The position numbers and the translations under genes are program-made. From Symbiopectobacterium purcellii (lineage in GTDB: Bacteria; Pseudomonadota; Gammaproteobacteria; Enterobacterales; Enterobacteriaceae), in contig NZ_CP081864.1 in the NCBI RefSeq assembly GCF_019797845.1, positions 1,736,001 through 1,800,000 of the forward strand: DNA of 64,000 bases, written 5' to 3'. The notes beneath the pieces were generated by a model. The model saw nothing but the letters and a program-made list of their open reading frames with translations. It searched no databases and was not told where the DNA came from. Below, piece after piece: positions 22,279 through 33,224 of the stretch. Positions within the stretch are counted from its first letter, which is position 1; each line of letters starts with the position of its first letter.

Positions 22279-22350
22279 ATCAGACTCCGGAAATACGTAT
22301 GCATGGGAAAGGCGAGAGGCGCGCCAGTCAATGACCGGCGCGAGAGAGAC

Positions 22351-22923
22351 TTAGTCAGCGCGGCCCATATAGCGACGCTCAGCGATATGAATACGAATGT
22401 TTTCACCCGCGCTCAGGTATTCTGGCACCTGAACCACCAGACCGGTGCTCATCGTCGCCGGTTTGTTGCGGGCGCTGGCGGAAGCTCCTTTGATGCCTGG
22501 TGCGGTCTCGACAATTTCCAAATCCACCGTTTGCGGCAGTTCCAGCGCCAGGATTTGTCCATCCCAGGTCAGCAACTGAATGCCTGGCATCCCGCCTTCC
22601 GGTATAAACAGCAGTTCGTCTTCAATTTGCTCTTTTTTGAAGATATACGGCGTGTAATCTTCATCATCCATAAAGACGTACTCATCACCGTCCACATAGG
22701 AGAAGGTGACAAAACGGCGTGTCAGGGTGATGGTATCGAGAATGTCGTCACCCTTGAAACGTTCTTCAACCTTCAGGCCGGTACGCACATCGGAGAAACG
22801 CATTTTGTACAACGTGCTGGCGCCGCGAGCGCTGGGGCTCTGGATATCGACATCCTTTACCAACAGCAGTTTGCCACCGTAATTGATCACCATGCCACGT
22901 TTGATTTCGTTCGCTCTTGCCAT
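22351..22923 (-). CDS. yeiP: elongation factor P-like protein (YeiP/EfpL)
   Basis: A 190-residue three-domain EF-P paralogue, the same length as E. coli YeiP. The start at 22923 ([10 protein letters not shown]) fits the family; the ORF upstream adds ten residues with no homology. The loop that reaches the peptidyl-transferase centre reads SPSARGAST, with R33 at the tip where EF-P carries its modified Lys. The EfpL subgroup relieves ribosome stalling at proline-rich and other motifs. Confidence 0.95.
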   Translation of the reverse strand: MARANEIKRGMVINYGGKLLLVKDVDIQSPSARGASTLYKMRFSDVRTGLKVEERFKGDDILDTITLTRRFVTFSYVDGDEYVFMDDEDYTPYIFKKEQIEDELLFIPEGGMPGIQLLTWDGQILALELPQTVDLEIVETAPGIKGASASARNKPATMSTGLVVQVPEYLSAGENIRIHIAERRYMGRAD

Positions 22924-23054
22924 GAAAAAACCCTGTAATAAAGAAAAAGACATTTTTGTGGCGACACGTTACTCGCGCCGCTGAATTCAGGCAAGCGGCA
23001 TTTTATCATCCGCTCGTGCATTCATCGCTGTCGTTCTATTTTATAGCAGGTCGG

Positions 23055-24305
23055 TCAGGCGTACACCGGCAGAACACCCAATAGCGTGAGCAGGTGCGCC
23101 ACGATGTTGATGGCACCAAACGCCAGAACGATAACCACCAGCCACATTCCACCCGGTGCGCGATAGGTCGTGCTATCAGACGCAAAGCGCTTTCGGGCGG
23201 CCACCACCATACAGGCGGGAATGATCACCGCCCACAGCGTCGCCGCCAGTCCCGCAAAGCCGATGGCATGCAGAAAGCCATCCGGATAGAGCAAGGCGGC
23301 AAGCGTTGGCGGAATGAAGGTCATGCTGGCGGCCTGTGTGCGGCCTCGCGGCGTGTCTGCCAGTGAAAAAGAGTCGTGAATATAATCAAACAATCCCAAG
23401 GATACGCCGAGGAACGAACTGGCCAGCGCCATATAAGAAAAGGCGTTTAGCAAGGGGATCAGATAAGCACTTTGCGCAGCGCTACCCATGTGCTGAAGCA
23501 AATTGCCGATGTTGCCGCCTTCGGCGACCACGGCTTTAAACCCTTCACGCGGAATGTTGCCTTGAATCACATACTGCCACAGCAAATAGATCGCCAGCGA
23601 CAGTAACGTGCCATACAACAAGCTGCGCGCCACCGTGCGGCCCTCTTTATGATAGTACTTCACCAAACCAGGCACATTGCCATGGTAGCCAAAAGAGGCC
23701 AACAGGTAGGGCAAGGCGGCCAGCGCATAGGGAAAGTAGGGGGCATCCGGGGGCGCACTCATCAGCAGACGAGGATGGTTGACCTGAGTGAGCAGATCGC
23801 TCACTGACAGCACAAAAGTAATTACCATGCCGCCAATCAGAAGGGTGCTCAGTCGATCCACGGCGCGCGTGGAGAGCCAGACAATAAAGGCGACCAGCAG
23901 GGAGAACATTCCCCCTGATATGGCGTGCCCGATGGGAAAAATATCTGCCAACGTGTGCGTGATGATGGAACCACCGGCAGATATATAGGCATAGGTCAGA
24001 ATATAAAGTACAAAGGTCACTGACAGGCCGTTCAGGGTATTCCACTGTTTTCCGAGCAGATCTTTCACCATAGTGTGGAAGCTGGCACCAGCGGGGTAGT
24101 GCAGGTTGGTTTCCAGAATCATCAACCCGGAGGCAAACATGCAAAACCAGGTGGCAACCAGCAACAACACGGAGCCACTAAACCAGACACCGGCGGTAAC
24201 GATGGGGATGGAAAACATGCCTGCACCTACTGCAGTGCCTGCAATGATCATAGCACCGCCAAAGGCAGAGCGAGAACGGGAAAGCGGGAAAACGTCGGCT
24301 GACAT
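23055..24305 (-). CDS. mtr: Mtr-like tryptophan permease
   Basis: A 416-residue HAAAP-family transporter with 11 predicted helices. It aligns with E. coli Mtr (414) along its length (AGTAVGAGMFS, WFCMFASGLMILE, YILTYAYISAGGSI, SFGYHGNVP) and more closely than with TyrP or TnaB. It imports tryptophan by proton symport. Not at this place in E. coli. A TrpR-like operator overlaps its likely promoter, which supports the substrate. Confidence 0.88.
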   Translation of the reverse strand: MSADVFPLSRSRSAFGGAMIIAGTAVGAGMFSIPIVTAGVWFSGSVLLLVATWFCMFASGLMILETNLHYPAGASFHTMVKDLLGKQWNTLNGLSVTFVLYILTYAYISAGGSIITHTLADIFPIGHAISGGMFSLLVAFIVWLSTRAVDRLSTLLIGGMVITFVLSVSDLLTQVNHPRLLMSAPPDAPYFPYALAALPYLLASFGYHGNVPGLVKYYHKEGRTVARSLLYGTLLSLAIYLLWQYVIQGNIPREGFKAVVAEGGNIGNLLQHMGSAAQSAYLIPLLNAFSYMALASSFLGVSLGLFDYIHDSFSLADTPRGRTQAASMTFIPPTLAALLYPDGFLHAIGFAGLAATLWAVIIPACMVVAARKRFASDSTTYRAPGGMWLVVIVLAFGAINIVAHLLTLLGVLPVYA

Positions 24306-24328
24306 TGCAGCTCCAAGGTAGATGTATT

Positions 24329-24368
24329 GTACTAGTTTAATGATACTAAAAACTTATGGCTAAGTAAA
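24329..24368 (-). promoter_or_regulatory. mtr promoter with TrpR-like operator
   Basis: On the minus strand TTTACT (24368-24363), a 17-nt spacer and TATCAT (24345-24340) form a sigma-70 promoter. Overlapping the -10 is GTATCATTAAACTAGTAC (24346-24329), which matches the trp operator form GTACTAGTTAACTAGTAC at 14 of 18 positions, with one half-site perfect. It lies 24-41 bp before the ATG. In E. coli mtr is repressed by TrpR and activated by TyrR; I saw no clear TyrR box. Confidence 0.6.
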
Positions 24369-24516
24369 TCGTCGATCTGCCAGTAAAACGTGAAATCGCC
24401 AACGCTTATGGGGATAAAAACGGGAAAAATGGTGAATGTCTCTGTATTGAACTGGCGTTATCGAGCAAATTTGCTAGGCTGGAGCAGCCACTAAACCCGC
24501 CATGCGAGTAAACAGG

Positions 24517-24771
24517 ATGGAATGTCGTTCAGGCTGTGGGGCTTGTTGTATCGCCCCGTCAATATCCACTCCGCTGCCGGGAATGCCCGAGGGGAAGCCC
24601 GCCAACGTACGCTGCCTTCATCTTGATGCTGCGATGCGCTGTGGCCTGTTTGGCTCACCGTTGCGACCTGCGGTGTGCGCAACGCTGCAACCGCAGGCGG
24701 AGATGTGTATGACAAACCGTGGTGATGCGCTGATTTATCTTTTACGGCTAGAAGCAGAAACGGCGCCCTGA
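24517..24771 (+). CDS. yeiW: YeiW, YkgJ-type Cys-cluster protein
   Basis: An 84-residue protein equal in length to E. coli YeiW. It starts [11 protein letters not shown] and has the family's further cysteines (RCLHL, RCGLF, VCATL, EMC), so it likely binds a metal or an iron-sulfur cluster. An in-frame ATG at 24502 would add five residues; the family start favours 24517. Function unknown. Confidence 0.88.
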   Translation: MECRSGCGACCIAPSISTPLPGMPEGKPANVRCLHLDAAMRCGLFGSPLRPAVCATLQPQAEMCMTNRGDALIYLLRLEAETAP

Positions 24772-24786
24772 TAGACGTCGTGTTGT

Positions 24787-25965
24787 TTATACATTCTTGA
24801 TTTTCCACATACAGTAAGCTGCCCCCACGCTCATCAGCAGGGAAATAAAGAAGACTGCGTGATATCCCCAGAATTGCGCTACGATGCCCGCCAGCGATCC
24901 GGAAATGATCCAACCTACGCGCGTGGTGTTGGTGAACAGCGTTGTGGCGGTGCCCGCCTGTCCTGGCATCAGATCCTGAAAATAGAGCATGCCAATACCG
25001 GCCAAAATACCGATAAAAACGGCGTTCAGCAGTTGTAATGCTAGCAGTGCCCACTCTGCGCTAAACAGCACCAATCCAACATAAAACAGCAGGCCTGCGC
25101 CAACGGCAATGCGCATCAAAAAGCGTTTGCCAACGCGTTTTGCCACATAGCCCGCAATCAACATTACAGGAATTTCCAGGCCTGCCGCCGTGCCCATCAT
25201 GATCCCGGCCAGTTTTTCAGAAAGTCCCAGCGCGTTGACCACATATAAAGGCATGGTGATCAGGTAAACCCCGTTGCACGTCCACATGGCGGTACAGGCG
25301 AAAAAAAGCAGCAGCGTGTCGTGCCGATTCTGACGCGGTGATGCCAGCGTAGTATCCGTTTTCAAGGCGGATTTTGGCATTGAAGGGAGCAGAAAAGTCA
25401 CCAACGCGCCACACAGCAAAAAGACAACGGCTGCGCTGAGGTACATCACCGGGAAACCAAAACCCAGCGCCAGGGCAAAGGCCACGGGTGGACCAATCAC
25501 CCAGGACAGGGAAATTTGAGCACGCATCACCGAACTGAACATTGCGGCTTCACGCCCGGTGCGGTCGGCGTGCTCACGCGCCAGCGCGAACAACTGTGGG
25601 TTAGCCGTCGAACCAAAACTTGAAAGAATGACGCCGACAATCAGCAAGATAAAGTAATTACGGTTCCAGGCATACAGCACGCATCCCAGAGCACCCAGTA
25701 TACAACAGTGCAGAATCAGCCGCTTACGATCGCCTTGCTTGTCGGAGCGCGTGGCCAGCATTTGGCTCACCACAATGCCGATAACGGCGCTGCCCGTATA
25801 GTAAAGCCCCACCATCAGCGGGTTTACCTTCACTTCGGTCGAAAGGAACAGGCTCAACGTCGGCAATTGCAATGCCCCGGCAATACCGGTCAGGAAAGCA
25901 ATAACCAGGAACGCAGAGGATGTCAGATCGGGCTGACGCCGCAACACGGAGTTCAATATAGACAT
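24787..25965 (-). CDS. setB: sugar efflux transporter SetB
   Basis: A 392-residue MFS protein with 12 helices (E. coli SetB 393). The start at 25965 (MSILNSVLRRQPDLTSSAF) fits the family. SetB exports lactose and glucose in vitro. It lies divergent from fruBKA as in E. coli. Confidence 0.93.
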   Translation of the reverse strand: MSILNSVLRRQPDLTSSAFLVIAFLTGIAGALQLPTLSLFLSTEVKVNPLMVGLYYTGSAVIGIVVSQMLATRSDKQGDRKRLILHCCILGALGCVLYAWNRNYFILLIVGVILSSFGSTANPQLFALAREHADRTGREAAMFSSVMRAQISLSWVIGPPVAFALALGFGFPVMYLSAAVVFLLCGALVTFLLPSMPKSALKTDTTLASPRQNRHDTLLLFFACTAMWTCNGVYLITMPLYVVNALGLSEKLAGIMMGTAAGLEIPVMLIAGYVAKRVGKRFLMRIAVGAGLLFYVGLVLFSAEWALLALQLLNAVFIGILAGIGMLYFQDLMPGQAGTATTLFTNTTRVGWIISGSLAGIVAQFWGYHAVFFISLLMSVGAAYCMWKIKNV

Positions 25966-26287
25966 AGTTAACAATCTAGGGCAGTGCGTTTGTGAGTCAG
26001 AAAACGTATGGGCGATACGCGCGTGCAAAAAACGTGCAAGATGAGAGTCAGTGCCGTTTGAGTCAGATAATGCAAGCCTGATACCACAGCGAGCGTGCGC
26101 ATTTTACGCGAGCTTTGCGCGTTCTGAAAAGCTGTTTCATCTTTTTTGCTTCAGCAGGCCTTCAGCTGCTTCGGTTTTCTACTATTAATTCAGCATGCTG
26201 AATGGCTAAAATGTGCGTGATGTCAAAAATCCATCACATGAAAGTCGTGGAATATTTGCATAAAAGCAACATTAGGCCCAGACTCAG

Positions 26288-26299
26288 TGAAACGTTTCA
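26288..26299. promoter_or_regulatory. Cra (FruR) operator 1 of the fru operon
   Basis: The perfect palindrome TGAAACGTTTCA lies 89-100 bp upstream of the fruB ATG. It fits the Cra half-site pattern TGAA(A/T)CG. Cra represses fru until fructose 1-phosphate releases it. Confidence 0.85.
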
Positions 26300-26354
26300 G
26301 TCATCCTTTTTTGCATTGCTTGCCATTCGTGGCCTTACATCTTCATTTGTTTGC

Positions 26355-26366
26355 TGAAACGATTCA
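26355..26366. promoter_or_regulatory. Cra (FruR) operator 2 of the fru operon
   Basis: TGAAACGATTCA preceded by GC, a canonical Cra site, lies 22-33 bp upstream of fruB. Two Cra sites also precede fruB in E. coli. Confidence 0.85.
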
Positions 26367-26387
26367 ACAAAAGCGGAGAGGAGCGTC

Positions 26388-27518
26388 ATGTTCCAGTTAT
26401 CACAGCAAGATATTCATATGGGTGCCACTGCCAGCGACAAGCAGGACGCTATCCAGCAAGTGGCGGCCGCACTGGCTGCTGCCGGGTGTGTCAGCCCGGC
26501 GTATGTCGATGGCATGTTGCAGCGCGAACTGCAAACGTCGACCTATTTAGGCAATGGTATTGCTATCCCACACGGCACAACCGATACGCGCGATCTGGTG
26601 CTGAAAACTGGCGTTCAGGTGTTTCAATTTCCGCAGGGGATTGCCTGGGGAGAGGAAACGGCCTATGTGGTGCTCTGCATCGCAGCCCGCTCGGATGAAC
26701 ACCTGGCGTTATTGCGTCAGCTAACCCACGTGCTGAGCGATGAAAGCGTGGCAGCGCGGATGGCAAAAACCGCGTCAGCAGAAGAGTTACGCAGTTTGCT
26801 GATGGGTGAGCAGCAGGGTGCGGATTTCCGCTTTGATACCTCGTTGATTACGCTGGACGTCGCCACGGACAGCCTGCTGACATTACAGGCGCTGAATGCG
26901 GGCCGTTTGCAGCAGATCGGTGCCGTCGATGCCGGGTTTGTCAGCGCAGTCGTCAGCCAGAAGCCGCTGTATCTGGGGCAAGGGGTGTGGTTGAGCGATA
27001 ACGCGAAGGGCAATCTGGCGAGTGCGGTTACCGTAAGCCGTCCCGCCACCGCGTTTACCGCCTATGACGAGCCGGTTGCACTGTTGATCACGGTCGCGGC
27101 CGCAGATGAACAAGCGTTATCCCCTATCGATTATTTAAGCAACCTGCTGATCGCACAAAAAGCTGAACGCTTGCTGAATGCTGATGCCGCCACGCTGCTG
27201 GCATTGCTGACCAGCGACGTACCGGAAGAAAACGATGTGCTGACTGCCGATTACACCATCCGTAACGAGCACGGGCTGCACGCACGTCCGGGGACCATGT
27301 TGGTGAATGTTATCAAGCAGTTCACCAGCGAGATCACGGTGACCAACCTGGATGGTACCGGTAAACCGGCTAACGGGCGCAGCCTGATGAAAGTGGTGGC
27401 ACTGGGCGTTAAAAAGGGCCATAAGCTGCGTTTTACCGCAGCGGGCAGCGATGCTGAACAGGCATTAGCGGCGATTGGCGAAGCGATTAATTCTGGATTA
27501 GGAGAGGGCGCAGCATGA
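26388..27518 (+). CDS. fruB: fructose PTS diphosphoryl transfer protein (EIIA-M-FPr)
   Basis: A 376-residue cytoplasmic PTS protein with an EIIA domain (about 1-145), a middle region (about 150-280) and an HPr-like domain (about 285-376). The phosphorylated histidines are H62 (IAIPHGTT) and H299 ([10 protein letters not shown]). It passes phosphate from Enzyme I to FruA. First gene of fruBKA, under two Cra operators, with a GGAGAGGAG ribosome site; its stop overlaps the fruK start (ATGA). Confidence 0.97.
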   Translation: MFQLSQQDIHMGATASDKQDAIQQVAAALAAAGCVSPAYVDGMLQRELQTSTYLGNGIAIPHGTTDTRDLVLKTGVQVFQFPQGIAWGEETAYVVLCIAARSDEHLALLRQLTHVLSDESVAARMAKTASAEELRSLLMGEQQGADFRFDTSLITLDVATDSLLTLQALNAGRLQQIGAVDAGFVSAVVSQKPLYLGQGVWLSDNAKGNLASAVTVSRPATAFTAYDEPVALLITVAAADEQALSPIDYLSNLLIAQKAERLLNADAATLLALLTSDVPEENDVLTADYTIRNEHGLHARPGTMLVNVIKQFTSEITVTNLDGTGKPANGRSLMKVVALGVKKGHKLRFTAAGSDAEQALAAIGEAINSGLGEGAA

Positions 27519-28456
27519 GCAGGCGAGTTGCCACCATTACCCTGAATCCCGCGTATGACCTGGTGGGATATTGCCCCGAAATTGAACGGGGTGAAGTCAA
27601 CCTGGTGCAGACGGCAGGTCTTCACGCCGCAGGCAAAGGTATTAATGTTGCCAAAGTGCTGAAAGACCTCGGGATTGACGTCACGGTGGGTGGATTTCTG
27701 GGCAAAGACAATCAGGACGGCTTTCAGCAATTGTTCAGTGAACTGGGCATTGCCAACCGTTTTCAGGTTGTACCCGGCCGCACGCGTATCAACGTCAAGC
27801 TGACGGAAAAAGCCGGTGAAGTGACCGATCTCAACTTCTCTGGGTTCGATGTCACACAGCAAGACTGGCAGCGCTTCGTCAATGATTCCCTCAGTTGGTT
27901 AGGGCAGTTCGACATGGTTGCCGTCAGTGGCAGTTTGCCTGCGGGCGTCGATCCGGATGCGTTTACCGATTGGATGTCACGCCTGCGTACCCAATGCCCG
28001 TGCATTATTTTCGACAGCAGCCGTGAGGCGTTGGTCGCTGGGCTGAAAGCCGCGCCCTGGTTGGTGAAACCCAACCGTCGTGAGCTGGAAATCTGGGCAG
28101 GCCGTAAGCTGCCCACGCTGGAAGATGTGGTAGACGCTGCCCATGCGCTGCGCGAGCAAGGTATCGCTCATGTGGTGATCTCGTTGGGGGCGGAAGGTGC
28201 TCTGTGGGTCAACGCCTCAGGTGCCTGGTTGGCCAAACCACCGGCTTGCGATGTTGTCAGCACCGTAGGTGCCGGTGATTCCATGGTCGGCGGATTGATT
28301 TATGGCCTGTTAATGCGTGAATCAAGTGAACACACCTTACGACTGGCAACCGCTGTTGCGGCGCTGGCCGTAAGCCAAAGCAATGTTGGCATTACCGATC
28401 GACCTCAGTTGGCCGCGATGATGGCGCGTGTCGACCTGAAACCCTTCAATCACTAA
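27515..28456 (+). CDS. fruK: 1-phosphofructokinase
   Basis: A 313-residue PfkB-family kinase converting fructose 1-phosphate to fructose 1,6-bisphosphate. The GAGDS signature is at 252-256 with catalytic D255. It overlaps fruB by 4 bp and precedes fruA by 16 bp. Confidence 0.97.
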   Translation: MSRRVATITLNPAYDLVGYCPEIERGEVNLVQTAGLHAAGKGINVAKVLKDLGIDVTVGGFLGKDNQDGFQQLFSELGIANRFQVVPGRTRINVKLTEKAGEVTDLNFSGFDVTQQDWQRFVNDSLSWLGQFDMVAVSGSLPAGVDPDAFTDWMSRLRTQCPCIIFDSSREALVAGLKAAPWLVKPNRRELEIWAGRKLPTLEDVVDAAHALREQGIAHVVISLGAEGALWVNASGAWLAKPPACDVVSTVGAGDSMVGGLIYGLLMRESSEHTLRLATAVAALAVSQSNVGITDRPQLAAMMARVDLKPFNH

Positions 28457-28472
28457 CAGCAAGAGATAGATC

Positions 28473-30158
28473 ATGAAAACGCTGCTAATAATAGATAAAT
28501 CACTGGGGCTTGCCAGAAGCCACCTGGTGAAAAAACTGCTCGGCGCGGCGGCTGCGAAAGCGGACCTGACGCTGACTGACAAGATCAATGAAAGCGATCT
28601 GGCGATTGTCTTGGGCGGTGCACTGTCTGCTGACAGCGCGCTCAATGGCAAAAAGGTGTATGTCGGTGATGTTGAACTGGCTGCCAGCCAGCCAGAACAA
28701 TTCCTGACGCAGGCGAAAGCACAGGCTGAGTTGTATCAGGCTCCTGCGGCGGCGGTGAGTGCGTCTTCAGTACCGCGTATCGTAGCGGTGACGGCGTGCC
28801 CGACCGGCGTGGCACACACCTTTATGGCAGCAGAAGCCATCGAGCAGGAAGCGAAAAAACGCGGCTGGTGGGTGAAAGTGGAAACGCGCGGCTCCGTTGG
28901 CGCGGGTAACGCGATCACGCCGGAAGAAGTTGAGCAGGCCGATCTGGTTATTGTGGCAGCGGATATTGAAGTGGATCTGTCGAAGTTTGCCGGCAAAAAA
29001 ATGTACCGCACCTCAACCGGTCTTGCGCTGAAGAAAACGGCGCAGGAACTGGATAAAGCGCAGGCAGAAGCCACGGTGTACCAGTCATCGGCGCAAAGTG
29101 GTGCACAACCAGCCAGTACCGGACAGAAAAAGGGCGGCTCCGGGCCGTACCGCCATTTGCTGACGGGCGTGTCCTACATGCTGCCGGTGGTGGTGGCGGG
29201 GGGCTTGTGTATCGCGCTCTCGTTCTTGTTTGGCATCGAGGCGTTTAAAGAGGAAGGCACGCTGGCAGCACACCTGATGACCATCGGGGGCGGTTCTGCC
29301 TTTAAGCTGATGGTACCGGTGTTAGCGGGTTACATTGCATTCTCTATTGCTGACCGTCCCGGTCTGGCACCAGGGTTGGTTGGCGGTATGCTGGCCATGA
29401 GTACCGGTGCGGGGTTCCTGGGCGGTATTATTGCTGGCTTCCTGGCGGGTTATCTGGCGAAAGCGCTCAGTGACCATGTCAAGCTGCCGCAAAGTATGTC
29501 TGCCCTGAAGCCGATCCTGATTATTCCGCTGGTGGCGACGCTCATCACCGGTCTCATCATGATCTACGTGGTAGGTACGCCGGTGGCGAAAATCCTAACG
29601 GGCTTGACCAGTTGGTTGCAATCCATGGGCACGGCTAACGCGGTGATTCTGGGCGCAATCCTGGGCGGCATGATGTGTACCGATATGGGTGGTCCAGTGA
29701 ACAAAGTGGCCTACGTGTTTGGTACCACACTGCTCAGTAGCCAGATTTACGCGCCGATGGCGGCGGTTATGGCTGGAGGCATGGTTCCGCCGCTGGCGAT
29801 GGGCCTTGCGACGCTGGTGGCCGCGAAGAAATTCAGCGCGTCCGAGCGTGAAGGGGGCAAAGCCGCATTTGTGCTCGGCTTGTGCTTTATCTCTGAATGG
29901 GCAATCCCTTACGCGGCACGTGACCCGATGCGTGTACTTCCGTGCTGTATTCTGGGGGGAGCCATTACTGGGGCGCTGTCGATGGCCGTGGGCGCACACC
30001 TGATGGCACCACACGGCGGGCTGTTTGTGTTGTTGATCCCAGGGGCAATCACGCCGGTACTGGGTTACCTGTTCGCGATTCTGGCGGGCACGGCGGTGGC
30101 GGGCCTGCTGTATGCTGTGCTGAAGCGCCCTGACGAGCAGTTGGTGAAAGCGGCGTAA
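28473..30158 (+). CDS. fruA: fructose-specific PTS EIIB'BC permease
   Basis: A 561-residue protein: an N-terminal duplicated B' domain without the active Cys (about 1-90), an EIIB domain whose C109 in the VTACPTGVAHTF motif is phosphorylated, then a membrane EIIC domain of eight or more helices. It takes up fructose as fructose 1-phosphate. Last gene of the operon, with a terminator after it. Confidence 0.97.
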   Translation: MKTLLIIDKSLGLARSHLVKKLLGAAAAKADLTLTDKINESDLAIVLGGALSADSALNGKKVYVGDVELAASQPEQFLTQAKAQAELYQAPAAAVSASSVPRIVAVTACPTGVAHTFMAAEAIEQEAKKRGWWVKVETRGSVGAGNAITPEEVEQADLVIVAADIEVDLSKFAGKKMYRTSTGLALKKTAQELDKAQAEATVYQSSAQSGAQPASTGQKKGGSGPYRHLLTGVSYMLPVVVAGGLCIALSFLFGIEAFKEEGTLAAHLMTIGGGSAFKLMVPVLAGYIAFSIADRPGLAPGLVGGMLAMSTGAGFLGGIIAGFLAGYLAKALSDHVKLPQSMSALKPILIIPLVATLITGLIMIYVVGTPVAKILTGLTSWLQSMGTANAVILGAILGGMMCTDMGGPVNKVAYVFGTTLLSSQIYAPMAAVMAGGMVPPLAMGLATLVAAKKFSASEREGGKAAFVLGLCFISEWAIPYAARDPMRVLPCCILGGAITGALSMAVGAHLMAPHGGLFVLLIPGAITPVLGYLFAILAGTAVAGLLYAVLKRPDEQLVKAA

Positions 30159-30185
30159 GTGGTAAGCCAATACTGAACGCGATGC

Positions 30186-30216
30186 AAAAACGCCAGCCTT
30201 ACGGCTGGCGTTTTTT
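30186..30216. terminator. bidirectional terminator between fruA and nfo
   Basis: Stem CGCCAGCC-TTAC-GGCTGGCG flanked by A5 and T6, serving the convergent fruA and nfo genes. The last T residues overlap the nfo stop. Confidence 0.9.
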
Positions 30217-31057
30217 ATGCGGCTTGTGCTTTTAGCCAGGCGATTTCATCGGCCCAGATATCCGGATTAACGGTCTCCAGAATCAATGGGATTCCGTCAA
30301 AACGGGGGTCGCGCATGATATAGCAGAAGGGCGCGTGCCCGATGTTTCCTTCTCCCAGGCTGTGGTGGCGATCGACGCGGCTGTTAAAGGCACTTTTGGC
30401 ATCGTTCAGATGCATACCGCGCAGATAACCAAAGCCCACGGTGCGATCGAACGCGGCAAAGGTTTCATCACAGGCGGCGTCGGTGCGGATATCGTAGCCA
30501 CCGGCGAAGGCGTGGCAGGTATCAATGCAGACCCCTACGCGGTTTTTATCCTCGACGCCGTCAATAATGGCCGCCAGATGTTCAAAGCGGAAGCCCAGGT
30601 TGGTGCCTTGGCCTGCGGTGTTTTCGATGACGGCCGTTACGCCTTGAGTGGCATCAAGCGCGATATTGATCGACTCAGCAATGCGTGCCAGACAGTCACG
30701 TTCATCAATCTGTTTCAAATGGCTGCCGGGGTGAAAGTTAAGCAATGACAGCCCCAACTGTTGGCAACGCGCCATTTCATCAATAAAGGCGCTGCGTGAT
30801 TTCTCCAACGCCTCGGTGTCCGGGTGACCGAGATTGATCAGATAGCTGTCGTGCGGAAGGATCTGCTCCGGTTGGTAGCCGTACTGCTGGCAGACGGCCT
30901 TGAACTGTGCAATCACCGTTTCGGATAGCGGTGCAGCCTGCCACTGGCGCTGATTTTTGGTGAACAAGGCAAATGCGGTTGCCTTGAGTTCGTGGGCCCT
31001 GATAACTGCCTGATCCACTCCGCCGGTCGCGCTGACGTGTGCGCCTACATATTTCAT
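30215..31057 (-). CDS. nfo: endonuclease IV
   Basis: A 280-residue AP endonuclease of TIM-barrel fold with a trinuclear zinc site. Visible metal-site motifs include [42 protein letters not shown] and LET. The start at 31057 ([13 protein letters not shown]) follows AAGGAG. It cuts 5' of abasic and oxidised sites. Confidence 0.96.
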   Translation of the reverse strand: MKYVGAHVSATGGVDQAVIRAHELKATAFALFTKNQRQWQAAPLSETVIAQFKAVCQQYGYQPEQILPHDSYLINLGHPDTEALEKSRSAFIDEMARCQQLGLSLLNFHPGSHLKQIDERDCLARIAESINIALDATQGVTAVIENTAGQGTNLGFRFEHLAAIIDGVEDKNRVGVCIDTCHAFAGGYDIRTDAACDETFAAFDRTVGFGYLRGMHLNDAKSAFNSRVDRHHSLGEGNIGHAPFCYIMRDPRFDGIPLILETVNPDIWADEIAWLKAQAA

Positions 31058-31170
31058 GCTGTTCTCCTTATTGCTCTGGCGCACAGTATGCCACTGTTAT
31101 TAACCAAAGGTGATCGCTTGGCGTAAAAAGCGTAACAACATGCTAACCGCTTGGCGTACCAAAGGCGTAT

Positions 31171-32237
31171 TTATGCCAACAACGCCGTAATACCAAGGTT
31201 GATACCGGCACCGCCAACTATCAGCCAGATAAACAGCAATAGCGCCAGCAACAGCGGCTTGGTACCAGCACGACGCACGGCGCTGAAACGGGTTGTCACG
31301 CCCAATGCGCCCATGGCCATCGCCAATAGCAGATTATCAATCTGGTTGACGGTGGTTAACCAGGTATCCGGCAGCCAATGGAGCGAATTAAACCCGGCCA
31401 CGGCGATAAAACCCACGGCAAACCAGGGGAAGGCCATTGGCGTTTTTTCTGTGCTGCTGCTGGTGCGGCGTTGCAGAAATCCCCCTAATAGCATGAGAAA
31501 CGGGGCCAATAGCATGACGCGCAACATCTTGCTAATCACTGCGGTGTTTTCGACCTCCGGTGAAAGGCTGTGGCCTGCCGCCACAACCTGGGCCACTTCA
31601 TGTACGGTGGATCCAATATAAACGCCGAAAGTTTGCGGCGCGATGGGCAAATAGTCGCCAGTCACGGCCAGTGAGTAGATACAAGGATAAAGAAACATGG
31701 CGATAGTGCCGAAGATGACAACGGTAGCGACGGCAATCGCCACGCTGTCGCCCTCCGCCTTCACCGTTGGCGCGGTGGCCAGCACCGCTGCGGCACCGCA
31801 AATGCTGCTGCCAGCACCGATGAGATATACTGTCTTGTCATCAAGGCCAAGCAGGGTTTTGCCCAGATAACAGGCAAGAAGAAAAGTGGATGTCAGCACC
31901 AACGCGTCAATAACGAGCCCGCTGATACCCAGCGCGGCAATGTGTTGCAGGCTGAGGCGAAAGCCATACAGCACAATGCCTAAACGCAGCAGATGGTGTT
32001 TTGCCCAATTAACACCCTCATCACAGTAGCGTTGTAGGGGGGGTAAAGCGTGTTGCCGAGCAATGCACCGCCTACCATGGCAAGGGTGAGTGAACCTAAC
32101 CCCATACGGGCAACCGAAGGGAGCGCGGCCAGTTGCAGAAAACCGACGGTCATAAGGGCAATAAAAAGCAGGCCAGGCAGCTTGCGTAAAAGCGGGTGGA
32201 TATATTTATCACCTTGAATTATAAAAAGAGATGCCAT
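31171..32237 (-). pseudogene. yeiH: YeiH family membrane protein, frameshifted at a G7 run
   Basis: The gene starts at 32237 (MASLFIIQGDKYIHPLL) and reads a YeiH N-terminus to GNTLYPP. There a run of seven G (plus strand, 32037-32043) puts the rest out of frame and a stop follows at 31980. The next frame continues QRYCDEGVNWAKHHLLRLG and then the complete remaining YeiH helices to 31171. Eight G would restore one ORF of about 355 residues, close to E. coli YeiH (349). The family (UPF0324) has about ten membrane helices and unknown substrate. It is divergent from its usual regulator gene yeiE. Confidence 0.85.
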
Positions 32238-32351
32238 TGTTATACCTGTTCGAAGTCGAGCTAACCTGGAACACAGCCTATGATGAGTGGCGATAAAAGA
32301 GAAATTGATTATATGCTTATAACCTATTGCTATTTCCGGTAAGGGCGAACG

Positions 32352-33224
32352 ATGCACATCACGTTGAGACAACTTGAAGTTTTTGCTGAGGTCCTGAAAA
32401 GCGGATCGACCACACAAGCGTCCGTTATGCTAGCCCTTTCTCAGTCTGCCGTGAGCGCAGCGTTATCGGATTTAGAAGCGCAACTGGGTGTACAACTGTT
32501 CGATCGCGTCGGTAAGCGCTTAGTGGTGAATGAGCACGGGCGATTGCTTTATCCCAAAGCGTTGGCCATTTTGGAACAGTCGCTGGAGATAGAAAAAATG
32601 TTCCAGCAAGACAATGGCGCATTACGCGTATTCGCCAGCAGCACCATTGGTAATTATCTCTTGCCAGCCATGATAGCGCGCTATCGGCGTGATTATCCCT
32701 CTATCCCTTTTGAGCTGCACGTGGGCAACACCCAGGACGTGGTGACGGCAGTGGCAGAATTCAGCGTGGATCTCGGTTTTATCGAGGGGCCTTGTCATCA
32801 CCCGGATTTAGTGACGCAGCCCTGGCTGGAGGATGAGCTTGTGGTTTTTTGCGCCCCTGATAATCCCCTCGCGCAGCAGATACTTACCGTCCCTATGCTG
32901 GCGGAAGCGCCGTGGATCTTACGTGAACGCGGCTTAGGCACGCGGGAAATTCTGGATCACCAACTCTTGGCACAATTGCCCCACTTCAAACTGGTGATGG
33001 AATTGGGGAACTCCGAGGCCATCAAGCATGCGGTGCGTCACGGTATAGGTATCAGTTGTCTGTCGCGCCGGGTGATTGCCGATCAGCTTGCCGCGGGGTC
33101 ACTGGTGGCGTTGCAACTGGATCAACCCCACTTGGTGCGTACACTTTATCTGGTGCACCACAGACAAAAACACCTTTCCAATGTGTTGCAACGCTTTCTG
33201 GAATACTGTCAGCCAGCAAAGTAG
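32352..33224 (+). CDS. yeiE: LysR-type regulator YeiE
   Basis: A 290-residue LysR regulator with an N-terminal winged helix ([21 protein letters not shown]...[14 protein letters not shown]) and a substrate-binding domain. It matches E. coli YeiE (293) and keeps its place between yeiH and lysP. It is divergent from yeiH, its classic target; other work links YeiE to sulfite stress and iron homeostasis. Confidence 0.92.
   Translation: MHITLRQLEVFAEVLKSGSTTQASVMLALSQSAVSAALSDLEAQLGVQLFDRVGKRLVVNEHGRLLYPKALAILEQSLEIEKMFQQDNGALRVFASSTIGNYLLPAMIARYRRDYPSIPFELHVGNTQDVVTAVAEFSVDLGFIEGPCHHPDLVTQPWLEDELVVFCAPDNPLAQQILTVPMLAEAPWILRERGLGTREILDHQLLAQLPHFKLVMELGNSEAIKHAVRHGIGISCLSRRVIADQLAAGSLVALQLDQPHLVRTLYLVHHRQKHLSNVLQRFLEYCQPAK

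Noticed and set aside
22018..22938. 306-codon plus-strand ORF antisense to yeiP and yeiR
   Set aside because: Lies entirely over two well-conserved genes on the other strand; a shadow of their codon use.
26210..26226. Possible CRP site upstream of fruB (TGTGCGTGATGTCAAA)
   Set aside because: The right half-site is poor; not convincing next to the two clear Cra operators.
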